24,752 nucleotides of DNA from a virus, in the IMG/VR virus record IMGVR_UViG_3300046001_000843, positions 1 to 24,752 of that record. The stretch is one strand, 5' to 3'. Below, piece by piece: positions 4,768 through 13,300 of the stretch. Under the pieces are notes generated by a model, which did not search any database, had not been told where the DNA came from, and was given only the letters and a program-made list of their open reading frames with translations. Numbering within the stretch: the stretch's first letter is position 1; each line of letters opens with the position of its first letter. The position numbers and the translations under genes are program-made.

Positions 4768-7005
4768 TTATAAACTACGGATGGTTAGATAAGCAATGCC
4801 ACCAAACCCAGAGAATCTTTTATCTCCAGAGGTTTGGTTGTTAAAACTAATTGATTCAATTAGACCAATGAATGATTCACCAGTTCTAAAATCATCAATA
4901 CGAATAGAGTCGCCACCATTTTCTAGTGTCTCTAAATCTCCAAGACGGTCATATGCAGAACCAGTATGTCCAGTTTGTACATTAAATCTATCCTTCTCGT
5001 TGTCAAAGCAAGCAAGTGGATATTGAATGATGCGCTGGCGTGGCACTGCGGGTAACGACTTGAGTTGGTAGCCATCAAAGATGGCACCCAATGATGTGTT
5101 TGTAGTGTTATGTGAGATAGTAAACTTAAAAGACATATACTCTTGAGCACCTACTGGGTAGGATACATTTACCTCAGGGACAAAATCTCCCTTTGCAAAG
5201 TTACCAATAGTTCGTGCAGTACCTACTGTATCAATAGACTCAATGGTTAATCCACCATTAGTGTTATCCACTAAAGCCTTCATTATTTTAAATACCTTAG
5301 GCTCAAGTGTCGAGTATCGAATGCGACCAGTAGTAATGTAGCCAGAAGAAACCAAAGTACTTGCTGATTCAAGATAGATGGCTCCATCAGTTACATTGTA
5401 TTCTGTGCAGAATGCAAGACGATTAGTAACACCAAGGAAAGCAACAGCAGTTGTGTAATGTTCTCCAGTTTGTGCGCTGTACAAGTCGTTTGCATAGGCA
5501 AAACGTAATGGTTCAATCTCAGAACCTAAATCAATTCGGACTGTTCCTGCGTCTGCTCCAACTCCAGTAGAGCACCAAATAAATCTATCTCTTCCAGCAA
5601 AGTCGTAGACTGGTTGTGATGTTTCAAAGATTAAAGGTCCGTAGTTAAGTGAACCATCATCAGGAGAAACAATGGAGGCACGAACTCCTTTGTTGGTACC
5701 AATCATCATATAACCTAAGTAGTAATAAATCTTTTCAACTATCTCACCAGCAGGAAGTTCTGCTGCTACTACTGCAGAAGTTAATGTTGGCATAGCACCA
5801 GATGTATTAAGAGTATACTTTTGAATAGTAGAATAAATACCTGAGTGACCAGCAGTGTAGATAGCAGGACCAGATGCAGCCACAGATGTATAATGATAGT
5901 TAGTATTTTGATTTGTATATACAAGTGTTCCATCAGTAATTACATCTGTATTTACTGGAAATTCATACACTTTATTATTTACACATAAAACAATACGGTC
6001 TTTAATAAACTCCATAGCAGCATAGAATATTTCTTCATCTCCACTTTGGAACATTTGGACTACATCACCTGTGGCAGATGGATTAGATGAACCAGTAGTT
6101 GAGTCGCCAGTTAATGGCTTCTTAAACATAGTAAGACGTTGGTTACCACCAGATGTTTTGTTGGTTATCCAGTAAGCGTTAACTCCATCATCGCAGATAG
6201 CAAATACTTTTTTATCAGTTCCAGATAAGTAATCAACAAAGTGGACTACTGAATTTGTAACACCAGTGCCTACTGGAGATACAGCAGTAGATGTTATTGT
6301 TCCACTTGTTCCAGTTGTATAGGTAAATGTTGTTGTTGTTGGTACGGCTGTGATACGATAGGTACCATTGAATGTTGCGTCAACACCTGTTATTACAATT
6401 GTCATACCAACTGCAAGTCCGTGTGCTGTGCTAGTTGTAAGTGTGGCTGTAGTAGAAGTACGTGCTTTATTTGTAATTGAAACGGTAACTGACGGCTGAA
6501 TTTTATCAACGTCAAACTCATCGTGGAGTAGTACAGCATTTACTCCACCCCATTGAATTGAACGCAAATGTTGATTAGGGTGTTGATGGTCTGTGCCAAC
6601 TACGGCACCAGTAGTAACATGAGCATTGACAACATCTTTGAGTAGGGTTGCTTGACCTTTAGTCCAGACATCCACACCTTTGCTATCTGCAAAGCGATAT
6701 GAGACAGTCTCTCCTGCTGATGGGTCATAGAAGTTAATTCCTGCACCATTGTGGAATGATGACTGGGAGCGAAGCCACCAACCAGTTAGCGTCTGCTCAC
6801 CTGGTTCTGTGGATTGGTCAATCTGTTGCTTGCGATACTCAGCAGTTTGTCTGCGGTAAGGAGTTTCATCTGTAGCATAAACAAAGAATGGAAGCCCATT
6901 GACCGATAGGTCATAGGCTGCGCCTGTTACTTGGTATGTCTTAAGACTGTTGGGATTAGATAAGGCAAACGGTATTGCTTCCGTAATATCATCACCATAT
7001 GGCAT
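4768..7005 (-). CDS. Large tail protein with Thr-rich beta insert
   Basis: The 745-aa protein has an N-terminal domain (YDLSVNGLPFFVYATDETPYRRQ, then GWWLRSQSSFHNGAG and GVDVWTKGQ) of a kind common in tail proteins of actinobacterial phages. A Thr/Ser-rich beta module follows at about residues 170-250 (TLTTSTAHGLAVGMTIVITG). The large remainder has repeated short strands (AICDDGVNAYWIT, YTAGHSGIYSTIQKYT, YYYLGYMMIGTNKG, RFIWCSTGVG) that look like beta-propeller blades. It is probably a distal tail or nozzle component that may contact the host. The start has AGGAG upstream. It is the last morphogenesis gene before lysis. The exact position in the virion cannot be stated. Confidence 0.7.
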   Translation of the reverse strand: MPYGDDITEAIPFALSNPNSLKTYQVTGAAYDLSVNGLPFFVYATDETPYRRQTAEYRKQQIDQSTEPGEQTLTGWWLRSQSSFHNGAGINFYDPSAGETVSYRFADSKGVDVWTKGQATLLKDVVNAHVTTGAVVGTDHQHPNQHLRSIQWGGVNAVLLHDEFDVDKIQPSVTVSITNKARTSTTATLTTSTAHGLAVGMTIVITGVDATFNGTYRITAVPTTTTFTYTTGTSGTITSTAVSPVGTGVTNSVVHFVDYLSGTDKKVFAICDDGVNAYWITNKTSGGNQRLTMFKKPLTGDSTTGSSNPSATGDVVQMFQSGDEEIFYAAMEFIKDRIVLCVNNKVYEFPVNTDVITDGTLVYTNQNTNYHYTSVAASGPAIYTAGHSGIYSTIQKYTLNTSGAMPTLTSAVVAAELPAGEIVEKIYYYLGYMMIGTNKGVRASIVSPDDGSLNYGPLIFETSQPVYDFAGRDRFIWCSTGVGADAGTVRIDLGSEIEPLRFAYANDLYSAQTGEHYTTAVAFLGVTNRLAFCTEYNVTDGAIYLESASTLVSSGYITTGRIRYSTLEPKVFKIMKALVDNTNGGLTIESIDTVGTARTIGNFAKGDFVPEVNVSYPVGAQEYMSFKFTISHNTTNTSLGAIFDGYQLKSLPAVPRQRIIQYPLACFDNEKDRFNVQTGHTGSAYDRLGDLETLENGGDSIRIDDFRTGESFIGLIESISFNNQTSGDKRFSGFGGIAYLTIRSL

Positions 7006-7008
7006 TAA

Positions 7009-7773
7009 CTACTCCTTTGATTGTTGTTGTAACTTCTTCTTCATTTCAACCATACCCCAGTACAGGCTGTAATAGTCGTGGTCTAAAGCAAATCGTTTCA
7101 TATGTGCTGCAATGATTCCTGTGTGTGCGTGAACAGGGATACCAGCACGGTGTACCTTGTTGAAGAAGACAATATCCTCACCAACAAAGTTATCTCCTAA
7201 TCCTTCTTGCTCTGCAAAGAGTGACTGATTAGGGAACATCTCACGTAGTTTGATAAATACGCTACGGTGCATAATAACTAGACCCATACCTGCTGAGTCA
7301 ATCTTTATCAGTTGATTCTCAGGTAGTGGATGGATGTGCTGGATTGAGTTGTCAGTCACACGGTTAAAGATACAAGGAACTGGGGAAGCAAGGCTTCCTT
7401 CTCGTTCCTTTGAGATAAAGTAGACACCACTTACGATTGGGCGATGGACTGCATCTGCCAAGTCCCACAGTTGGGCAATCATATGAATGTCAACTACAAT
7501 GTCAGAGTCAATCCATAGAATCCAATCGGATTTGATTTCATCAATCCAGTGGTCTGTTAGTGCTTGACGTTGACGACCTATTTGGTTGCCCTGCACACGT
7601 AGTGTGTGGCTGATAGGGATACCATTGGCTGGTGCTTGCACACCAATAGCCATTAATCCTTCTGTAAACTTTCCATCCACCATACCGTTATCGCACCAAG
7701 CGATAGTAAGTGTTCCCTTACCCTTAGGTGCTGGTGATGGTTTGCCTATTACTGGTTTGTTATACTTAGACAT
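7009..7773 (-). CDS. GT-A fold glycosyltransferase
   Basis: The 254-aa protein has the family-2-like glycosyltransferase layout: an N-terminal nucleotide-binding half (TIAWCDNGMVDGKF, then NQIGRQRQALTDHWIDEI), the metal-binding DxD in WILWIDSDIV (D89, D91), and the acidic catalytic-type motif VGEDIVFF (E199, D200) followed by a His-rich segment (IPVHAHTGIIAAHMK). It would transfer a sugar from a nucleotide sugar. Targets could be a virion protein, host surface glycans or DNA. Its place between tail genes, in the late operon, favours virion or surface glycosylation (inference). It is soluble, with no membrane anchor. Confidence 0.78.
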   Translation of the reverse strand: MSKYNKPVIGKPSPAPKGKGTLTIAWCDNGMVDGKFTEGLMAIGVQAPANGIPISHTLRVQGNQIGRQRQALTDHWIDEIKSDWILWIDSDIVVDIHMIAQLWDLADAVHRPIVSGVYFISKEREGSLASPVPCIFNRVTDNSIQHIHPLPENQLIKIDSAGMGLVIMHRSVFIKLREMFPNQSLFAEQEGLGDNFVGEDIVFFNKVHRAGIPVHAHTGIIAAHMKRFALDHDYYSLYWGMVEMKKKLQQQSKE

Positions 7774-7788
7774 TTTGTCCCCTATTGT

Positions 7789-7986
7789 CTACCACTTACC
7801 CAACGGGCAAGTTGCTGGTTGTAACTTAGTTTTCATATACATAAAGCATCCACACTTCTTACAAGTGGAGGTTAATTCTACCAATTCTGGGCAAGATTTG
7901 CAAGTATTAAATCTGCGTTCTGCCTCTTCTGGCGTTGCCCTGGGAGTGCCATTAAACATATCCCAAGGCTTTACGCTATCTGTCAT
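7789..7986 (-). CDS. Cys-rich zinc-binding protein, 65 aa
   Basis: Six cysteines are arranged as CKSCPE (C29, C32), CKKCGC (C42, C45, C47) and CPLGKW (C60). The pattern is that of a small zinc-ribbon family frequent in phages, with a RRFNTCKSCPEL start and a KTKLQPATCPLGKW end. The N-terminal part (VKPWDMFNGTPRATPEEAERR) is a typical leader of this family. Its function is unknown. It sits directly before the glycosyltransferase gene with 15 bases between them and is likely co-translated. Confidence 0.75.
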   Translation of the reverse strand: MTDSVKPWDMFNGTPRATPEEAERRFNTCKSCPELVELTSTCKKCGCFMYMKTKLQPATCPLGKW

Positions 7987-8006
7987 TGTTCCCCCATTGT
8001 ATTATT

Positions 8007-8405
8007 TTAGCAAGGTATGTCGCTTGGGTATCCGCTTGTTGAGCAGAATACTACACAATCTTCAGAATCATCTGTAGATGATGTATAACGACCACCATTA
8101 AAGGTTGTGCAGTACCAAGTAGTAGTTGGTGGTGGTGAAGAACAAGCCTGAGATTCTGTTTCAGTCGTTGATGAAGTCTCTGTGTATGTAGAGCAGTCAG
8201 ATGCTGTACAAGTTCTTGTGCCACTTACAGTACGAGTTCTGGTTTGAATACTATCTACACAAGCAGAGTAAGCAGACCATTCTCCATATGTATAACTCCA
8301 GTTACCACACACAGGTGTGCAAGTTGGTGGCGGTGGTGGAGGCGGTGGTGGTGGTGGTGTTGATGTATCGTATGATGCTGCGATTACGCCAAATAGAAAA
8401 CTCAT
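8007..8405 (-). CDS. Proline-tract protein with thrombospondin-like segment
   Basis: The 132-aa product has a short hydrophobic N-terminus (MSFLFGVIAASY), an uninterrupted run of 11 prolines (about residues 17-27), then a Cys- and Thr-rich segment (CGNWSYTYGEWSAYSACVDS followed by TRTRTVSGTRTC). The Trp spacing, the WSxxSxC and the TRTR pattern resemble thrombospondin type 1 repeats, which bind glycans and proteins. The tail has further cysteines (WYCTTFNGGRY, ending IPC). It is probably an exposed virion decoration or receptor-interaction protein, but is not recognised as a named family. The start overlaps the upstream fibre gene stop (TAATG). Confidence 0.6.
   Translation of the reverse strand: MSFLFGVIAASYDTSTPPPPPPPPPPPTCTPVCGNWSYTYGEWSAYSACVDSIQTRTRTVSGTRTCTASDCSTYTETSSTTETESQACSSPPPTTTWYCTTFNGGRYTSSTDDSEDCVVFCSTSGYPSDIPC
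8325..8357. repeat. Trinucleotide repeat (polyproline tract)
   Basis: Eleven consecutive TGG/CGG/AGG units on the plus strand encode 11 prolines on the minus strand. Gain or loss of a unit would change the linker length without shifting frame. Confidence 0.9.
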
Positions 8406-9241
8406 TAGGCTGACAAATCTCCAGTAGCAATGAATGTATCAGTACCAGTACAGAGAATTGCTGCAACAGATGCCTGAGCACGAAGTGCTAAGCCAGGTGT
8501 TCCAGAGATAGTAACTCCTGCACCCTGTGTTAGGGATAGGGCACCTGCACCTGAACGTGAGATGTATACAACATCTCCCTGCGAAAACACGCTAGGTGGG
8601 ACAGTTACGTTAGCAGTAGATGATGACGTAACGATTACCATCTTAGACTTATCGGTTGCTGTCAGTGTGTAGGCAGATGTCTGTGAGTTAATCGCTACAG
8701 ATAGCACTGGGAAAGTGATGACTGGTGTTGTGATAGTTGGAGAGGTTAGAGTCTTTCCAGTAAGAGTTTCTGTTCCAGCGATAGTAGCAAAGTTGTTATC
8801 AGATAATGCTGTATTAAACTGTGCTGTAGTTCCTGTCACGGTGTTAGATGCAAGACTTATTGTCTTGTTAGTAAGCGTTGATGTAGATGCTGAGGTGATT
8901 GCCGCATCTACTCCTGTTGTAAAGTAATCTAAGTCATCAGATGTAAGTACGTGCTTAACTGTTGCTCCACCATTGTGGGCAATAGCAGATGTGCCAGCCT
9001 GACCACGAACAATAGTTATAGTATCACCAGATACTGGATTTCCAGATGCTGATTTTACAAATACAATTTCTTCAAGGGCTGTATCTGGGTCAATAGCAAT
9101 AGTAAACTGGTCATTGGCAGCAAGAGTTTCTGGAACCAAGGTTGAACCTGTTGTACTTGCTACAGTAATAGTAGTAGCAGAAGAAGATATGCCTGTTGCA
9201 AGAGTGGTTTCAATAGAAGTTGAACTGAACATTCTAGTCAT
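8405..9241 (-). CDS. Tail fibre-like structural protein
   Basis: The 278-aa protein is Ser/Thr/Ala-rich and beta-rich. An N-terminal part (TTLATGISSSATTITVAST, then DTALEEIVFVKSASG and TIVRGQAGTSAIAHNGG) matches adaptor-like domains of fibre proteins. A central repeat region (STLTNKTISLASNTVTG, ETLTGKTLTSPTI) is a very common phage fibre repeat. The C-terminal beta domain reads VVYISRSGAGALSLTQGAG and VTISGTPGLALRA. It probably forms trimeric fibres or spikes on the tail. AAGGAA precedes its ATG. It lies between the neck-type protein and the thrombospondin-like protein. Confidence 0.72.
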   Translation of the reverse strand: MTRMFSSTSIETTLATGISSSATTITVASTTGSTLVPETLAANDQFTIAIDPDTALEEIVFVKSASGNPVSGDTITIVRGQAGTSAIAHNGGATVKHVLTSDDLDYFTTGVDAAITSASTSTLTNKTISLASNTVTGTTAQFNTALSDNNFATIAGTETLTGKTLTSPTITTPVITFPVLSVAINSQTSAYTLTATDKSKMVIVTSSSTANVTVPPSVFSQGDVVYISRSGAGALSLTQGAGVTISGTPGLALRAQASVAAILCTGTDTFIATGDLSA

Positions 9242-9250
9242 TTATTTTCC

Positions 9251-10156
9251 TTAACGGTTGTAGCGAATCTTGGTTGGGAACTTACCTTGCAACTTACCAG
9301 CCTCTTCATTAAGACGCTGTTGGTATAGAGCAAAGATGTAACGAGATGCAGATGTACCAGCAGTAGAAGGTAACTTAGTATCTGCTGTGTCTGATTCTGC
9401 TGAGGCTAGGTTAATTCTGCCTGGGTCAATGTATGAAAGCAGACGATAGGCTGCTCCAAGGGCTACAATATCTCTGCAAGATTCAGTTAAACCAGTTACT
9501 GTTGTGAACTCATCATTGTTGTTAACAAGTAGTGATGGCTCTTTGGTGTAGTAGACCTGAACTGTGCGACCTGGAGTGATGCCATCATAGACAGTAATAG
9601 TGTGACCTGATGTAAATGCACCAGTGTTTGCCATTGGGTCTGGACGCCAACGCTTTACTGGGTACCATTCCTTAGATGAACCAACTGATTGCCACGATAC
9701 AGATAGTACTTCTTCTGCCTCAGCAGGTAGTGTGTAGGTATTGACTACGCCATTAAATGTAAAGGTGGTAGATGCAGTACCCCACAACTTAGGAAACAAT
9801 GAACCGATTGTATCGTTGATTGCCTTCTTGATTGAAGAACGTGGGAAGGTTGGAGATAGGATTACAGGTGCAAACTTTGCGTGAGATGCAGCCTGTGTTC
9901 CTTGGAATCCACGACCAAAACCAGCCTCAATAACATTCAGAGTATTGGTTGTTTTATTAAATGAATCTACATAGATAAGTTCATCATCAATTTCAACGAT
10001 ACCTTTGGATAGGTTGTCTTGTGAACCTACCTCAATAGAAGTGTCCGATTCATTAATGCCACCAGTATTCTTAACAAAGGTAATACGGTCTTGGTTAAGG
10101 GTATAACCTTGTAGGTTTGCCTTAACCTCATCAATTAAATCTGATAATATAGCCAC
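9251..10156 (-). CDS. Probable neck/tail adaptor structural protein
   Basis: The 301-aa protein starts at GTG (10154-10156), overlapping the previous stop (TAGTG). Segments such as EIDDELIYVDSF, GFGRGFQGTQAASH, SSIKKAINDTIGSLFPKLW and YTLPAEAEEVLSVSW, and the helical C-terminus (ESCRDIVALGAAYRLLSYI), are like those of phage head-tail adaptor or tail-tube-associated proteins. The mixture of a beta N-terminal half and a helical end fits an adaptor role. It lies between the adhesin-like protein and the fibre. The structural assignment is reasonably sure; the exact role is not. Confidence 0.6.
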   Translation of the reverse strand: MAILSDLIDEVKANLQGYTLNQDRITFVKNTGGINESDTSIEVGSQDNLSKGIVEIDDELIYVDSFNKTTNTLNVIEAGFGRGFQGTQAASHAKFAPVILSPTFPRSSIKKAINDTIGSLFPKLWGTASTTFTFNGVVNTYTLPAEAEEVLSVSWQSVGSSKEWYPVKRWRPDPMANTGAFTSGHTITVYDGITPGRTVQVYYTKEPSLLVNNNDEFTTVTGLTESCRDIVALGAAYRLLSYIDPGRINLASAESDTADTKLPSTAGTSASRYIFALYQQRLNEEAGKLQGKFPTKIRYNR

Positions 10157-10380
10157 TAGATAACCTCTTCTTCATCTGGAGTAACGATTCCTGCTCTGTC
10201 AATAGTTCCATTGGGAAAGGCTGAGTCGTCCCACTCTGCTGTGTTAGGGTCGCCATCTAATTCGATAGGCTCACCTAGTAGCACACCATTGACTACAAGC
10301 CCTTGGGCTAGGTAGACTTTGGTTTCATTACCAAACTCATCTGTTACTACTTCAATATCGTAACTGCGTAAAGTACCCAT
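10156..10380 (-). CDS. Small acidic hypothetical protein, 74 aa
   Basis: The product (MGTLRSYDIEVVTDEFGNET at the start, TPDEEEVI at the end) is acidic and beta-rich, with no cysteine and no membrane segment. It begins a few bases after the adhesin-like gene stop and its own stop overlaps the next start. Position within the tail block suggests a minor virion or assembly protein. No family is recognised. Confidence 0.65.
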   Translation of the reverse strand: MGTLRSYDIEVVTDEFGNETKVYLAQGLVVNGVLLGEPIELDGDPNTAEWDDSAFPNGTIDRAGIVTPDEEEVI

Positions 10381-10382
10381 AA

Positions 10383-13300
10383 TTAGTCTCTTCCATTAAA
10401 GTAGTTAGTGATGTCTGCAATGTTCTTAGTTGTTAGTGTATTGCGGAATACTGCTGCACCATAGAACTCCATATCAATATAAAATGCATTTACAGATGTT
10501 CTACCTATTTTCAATGTATCAATGATATTCAATACAGAACCTATAGATGATATAGAAGTCGATGTAGAATCTGTACCGTTTAAGTTTGTTACAACGGTTT
10601 GTGCAGTTCTGTCTACTCTCATCATAACTGTTTCAAGTTGTCCAGCAGTTGAAGTAACACTGCCTGAAGCAACTGATGAAGATGAGCCACCAAGATACGA
10701 TGAAAGAGTTGCACCAGTTCCAGCAGGTTTTCTTATTTGATAACCAGGATAATCATTTCCATTACTCTTTGAGATAACTGGACCATAATCACCACTGAAA
10801 GATGGTCTACGTATAATACCCATCACAGTAAACGAATCTGCTGCCCCAAAGTTCAAGAAGTCTGTAGTGCTATTGGCAAAGGTGTTAGTTGCTCCTGGGT
10901 AGAGGTAACCAGCATCAATAACACCAGCACTGCGGAATGTGCTACCAGAACGGTTGATTGTTACAGTGGCACCATTAGTTGAGGATTCAGTAAATGATGT
11001 CTGCAATAGGCTGGTAATGCTTTCCTCAAAGTTAGCATCGAAGGCTACTGTGCCACCGATACCGTTGAGTACCTGTGCACGGAAGAACTTGCCACGCAAA
11101 GTATTTTGTCCACCGACAGCACCAATTTCAAGCGCTGCGGTTGAATTGTAAATACTGGTAACTCCAGCAGTTGTTTGAGTGGTTCCGACTTGAGTCCAAG
11201 TTATGCCATCATCAGATGTGAAGAATTTAGAGTCATTGCCACTTGCACCATTGTCTACATCTAATGTCCAACGCACCCATTTGGTAGAACCATCTACGAG
11301 ACCTAGACCACCTAGGAAATGCGAAAGAACGTTAGTTCCATCCGCAGACCATTCTGCAAATAATCCACCGTTGGTGTTCAGTGAAAAACGCCAAGACCTT
11401 TGATTTCCTGTAACTTGCCACTTGGCTATAAAATTTGAAACTGCAGCAGGAGTCCAATCATCTGCTGCAACCTTGACTCTTACATCAATATCACCAGTGA
11501 TATCTAACGGAACTGAATCTGGCGCTGAAGCAGTATTACTATTAACCCCTGGCAGATACAGATAGTTGCCAGTAGATACGAATGTACCAACGCCAGACTT
11601 GTTGATAGTAACTGTGTAGGCATTGCTTGAACGGTCTACAAATGTAGTCTGAGATGGCAGTGTAATGACTGAGGCATCAGCATCTAGGACTATTGTGCCA
11701 TCAATACCGTTCTTAACGATTGAACGGAAGAACTTACCCTTGGAAACTTCAATAGTTCCATTTGTGCGTGAACCAACTTCAACTGGTGTTGTGCTATTAA
11801 ATATGCTTGTTACACCCGCTGTTGTTACAGTTGTACCCAACTGTGTCCAAGTAGAACCATCATCTGATAAAAAGAACTTAACGTCATTGCCACCAGAACC
11901 ATTGTCTACGTCAATAGTAGCACGTACCCACTTAACAGTTCCGTCTGTAATTGATGTTGCAACAGTACAAGACCTAGTTAATAATGTTGAACCATCTGGT
12001 GATGTTGTTAATTGTAAAATTCCACCAGTGGTGATACCTAAAAAGTAAGACCTTTGATTTCCAGTTGCATTTGATTTTGATAATAAGCAACTTCCTGCTC
12101 CTGGTGTCCAATCGTCAAGTGCTACCTTAACCTGAATATCCAAGTCACCTGCAATATCCAAAGGTGGATTATCTGCAACAGACATATAGTTGCCAGAGGC
12201 ACCAGAGAGGTAGACATAGTTCTCGGCTGCAGTTGAATGAGCCATATAGCGGTTGTTGACTTCCATATAGTCATCAGTACCAAAGAGCCAAGTAGGTTGA
12301 GTTACAGCAACGCTCTTGCGTCCAGAGGTGGAACGGTTGATGGTAACTGTTTGACCAGTAACTGCGGTAAAGGATGTAGCAGCACCAGTAGTAATAACTG
12401 AGGTGTCTACATCAAGGACCTTGGTTGTCTCTGTAATGTCTGAGTAGATTTGGGCGCGGAATACTTTAGATGCCAAATGTTGTCCACTGCCAGATATTCT
12501 GCTTCCAATTTCAATAGTTCCAGTGCCAGCAAATATAGTTGTAGTGCCAGCACTTGTAACGGTAGTACCTAATTGAGTCCAAGTGGTACCGTCTGTGGAA
12601 GTAAAGAACTTAGCATCTTTGCCACCTGCTCCGTTATCGACATCAAAGGTTACTCTAACCCATAATGGAGAACCATCGCTTACTGTAGGAGCAGTAGTTG
12701 AGTTTATTTGTGTTGTTGCTGTTCCATCACTACTCCAAGCAAATCCTAATGTTCCATTTGTATTTAAGTAGAAGTTATAAGAATAATTTCCAGCAATCGG
12801 TAATCTTGATATGAGTGAACCTATTGCTGCTGGTGTCCAGTCGTCCATAGCACCATACCAACGTAGGTCAATATCTCCAGATATTTGCAGAGCAGCGGAG
12901 TTTGGTGCGCTCATTTGATTACCAGCAACCCCAGTCAGATACACATAATTAGTGCCAGTATGGTCTAGGAACTTAGGGTCGTTAGAGTCTGCAGCAGTGC
13001 TAGAGCCAACAGTAGTTGGCAGTAGTGAGCCAGCAGTGCCATAGTTGGCAACCGTTCCTACGCCATTAACTGTAACTGTCTGACCAGTAGTAGCGGTAAA
13101 GGTGTCTAGGTTAGAAGACTTGTAATCGGTAGCAATGTTGACATCAAGTACGGTGGTGCCACCAATGCCATCTAGTACTTGAGCACGGTAAACTTTACCT
13201 GTTAATAAACTAGCATTTTCAGAAGCGCCTATTTCAAGAATAGATGTGCTATTAAAAATAGAAGTAGTACCAGCAGTTGTTACAGTAGTTCCTAATTGTG

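Noticed and set aside
7586-8077. A plus-strand ORF of 163 residues.
   Set aside because: It runs antisense across the glycosyltransferase, the zinc protein and the start of the next gene, has no plausible motif, and lies against the direction of the late operon.
11665-12048. A plus-strand ORF of 127 residues and several like it inside the adhesin-like gene.
   Set aside because: They recur at corresponding places in each tandem repeat, as expected of shadows of a repeated coding sequence with biased codons.
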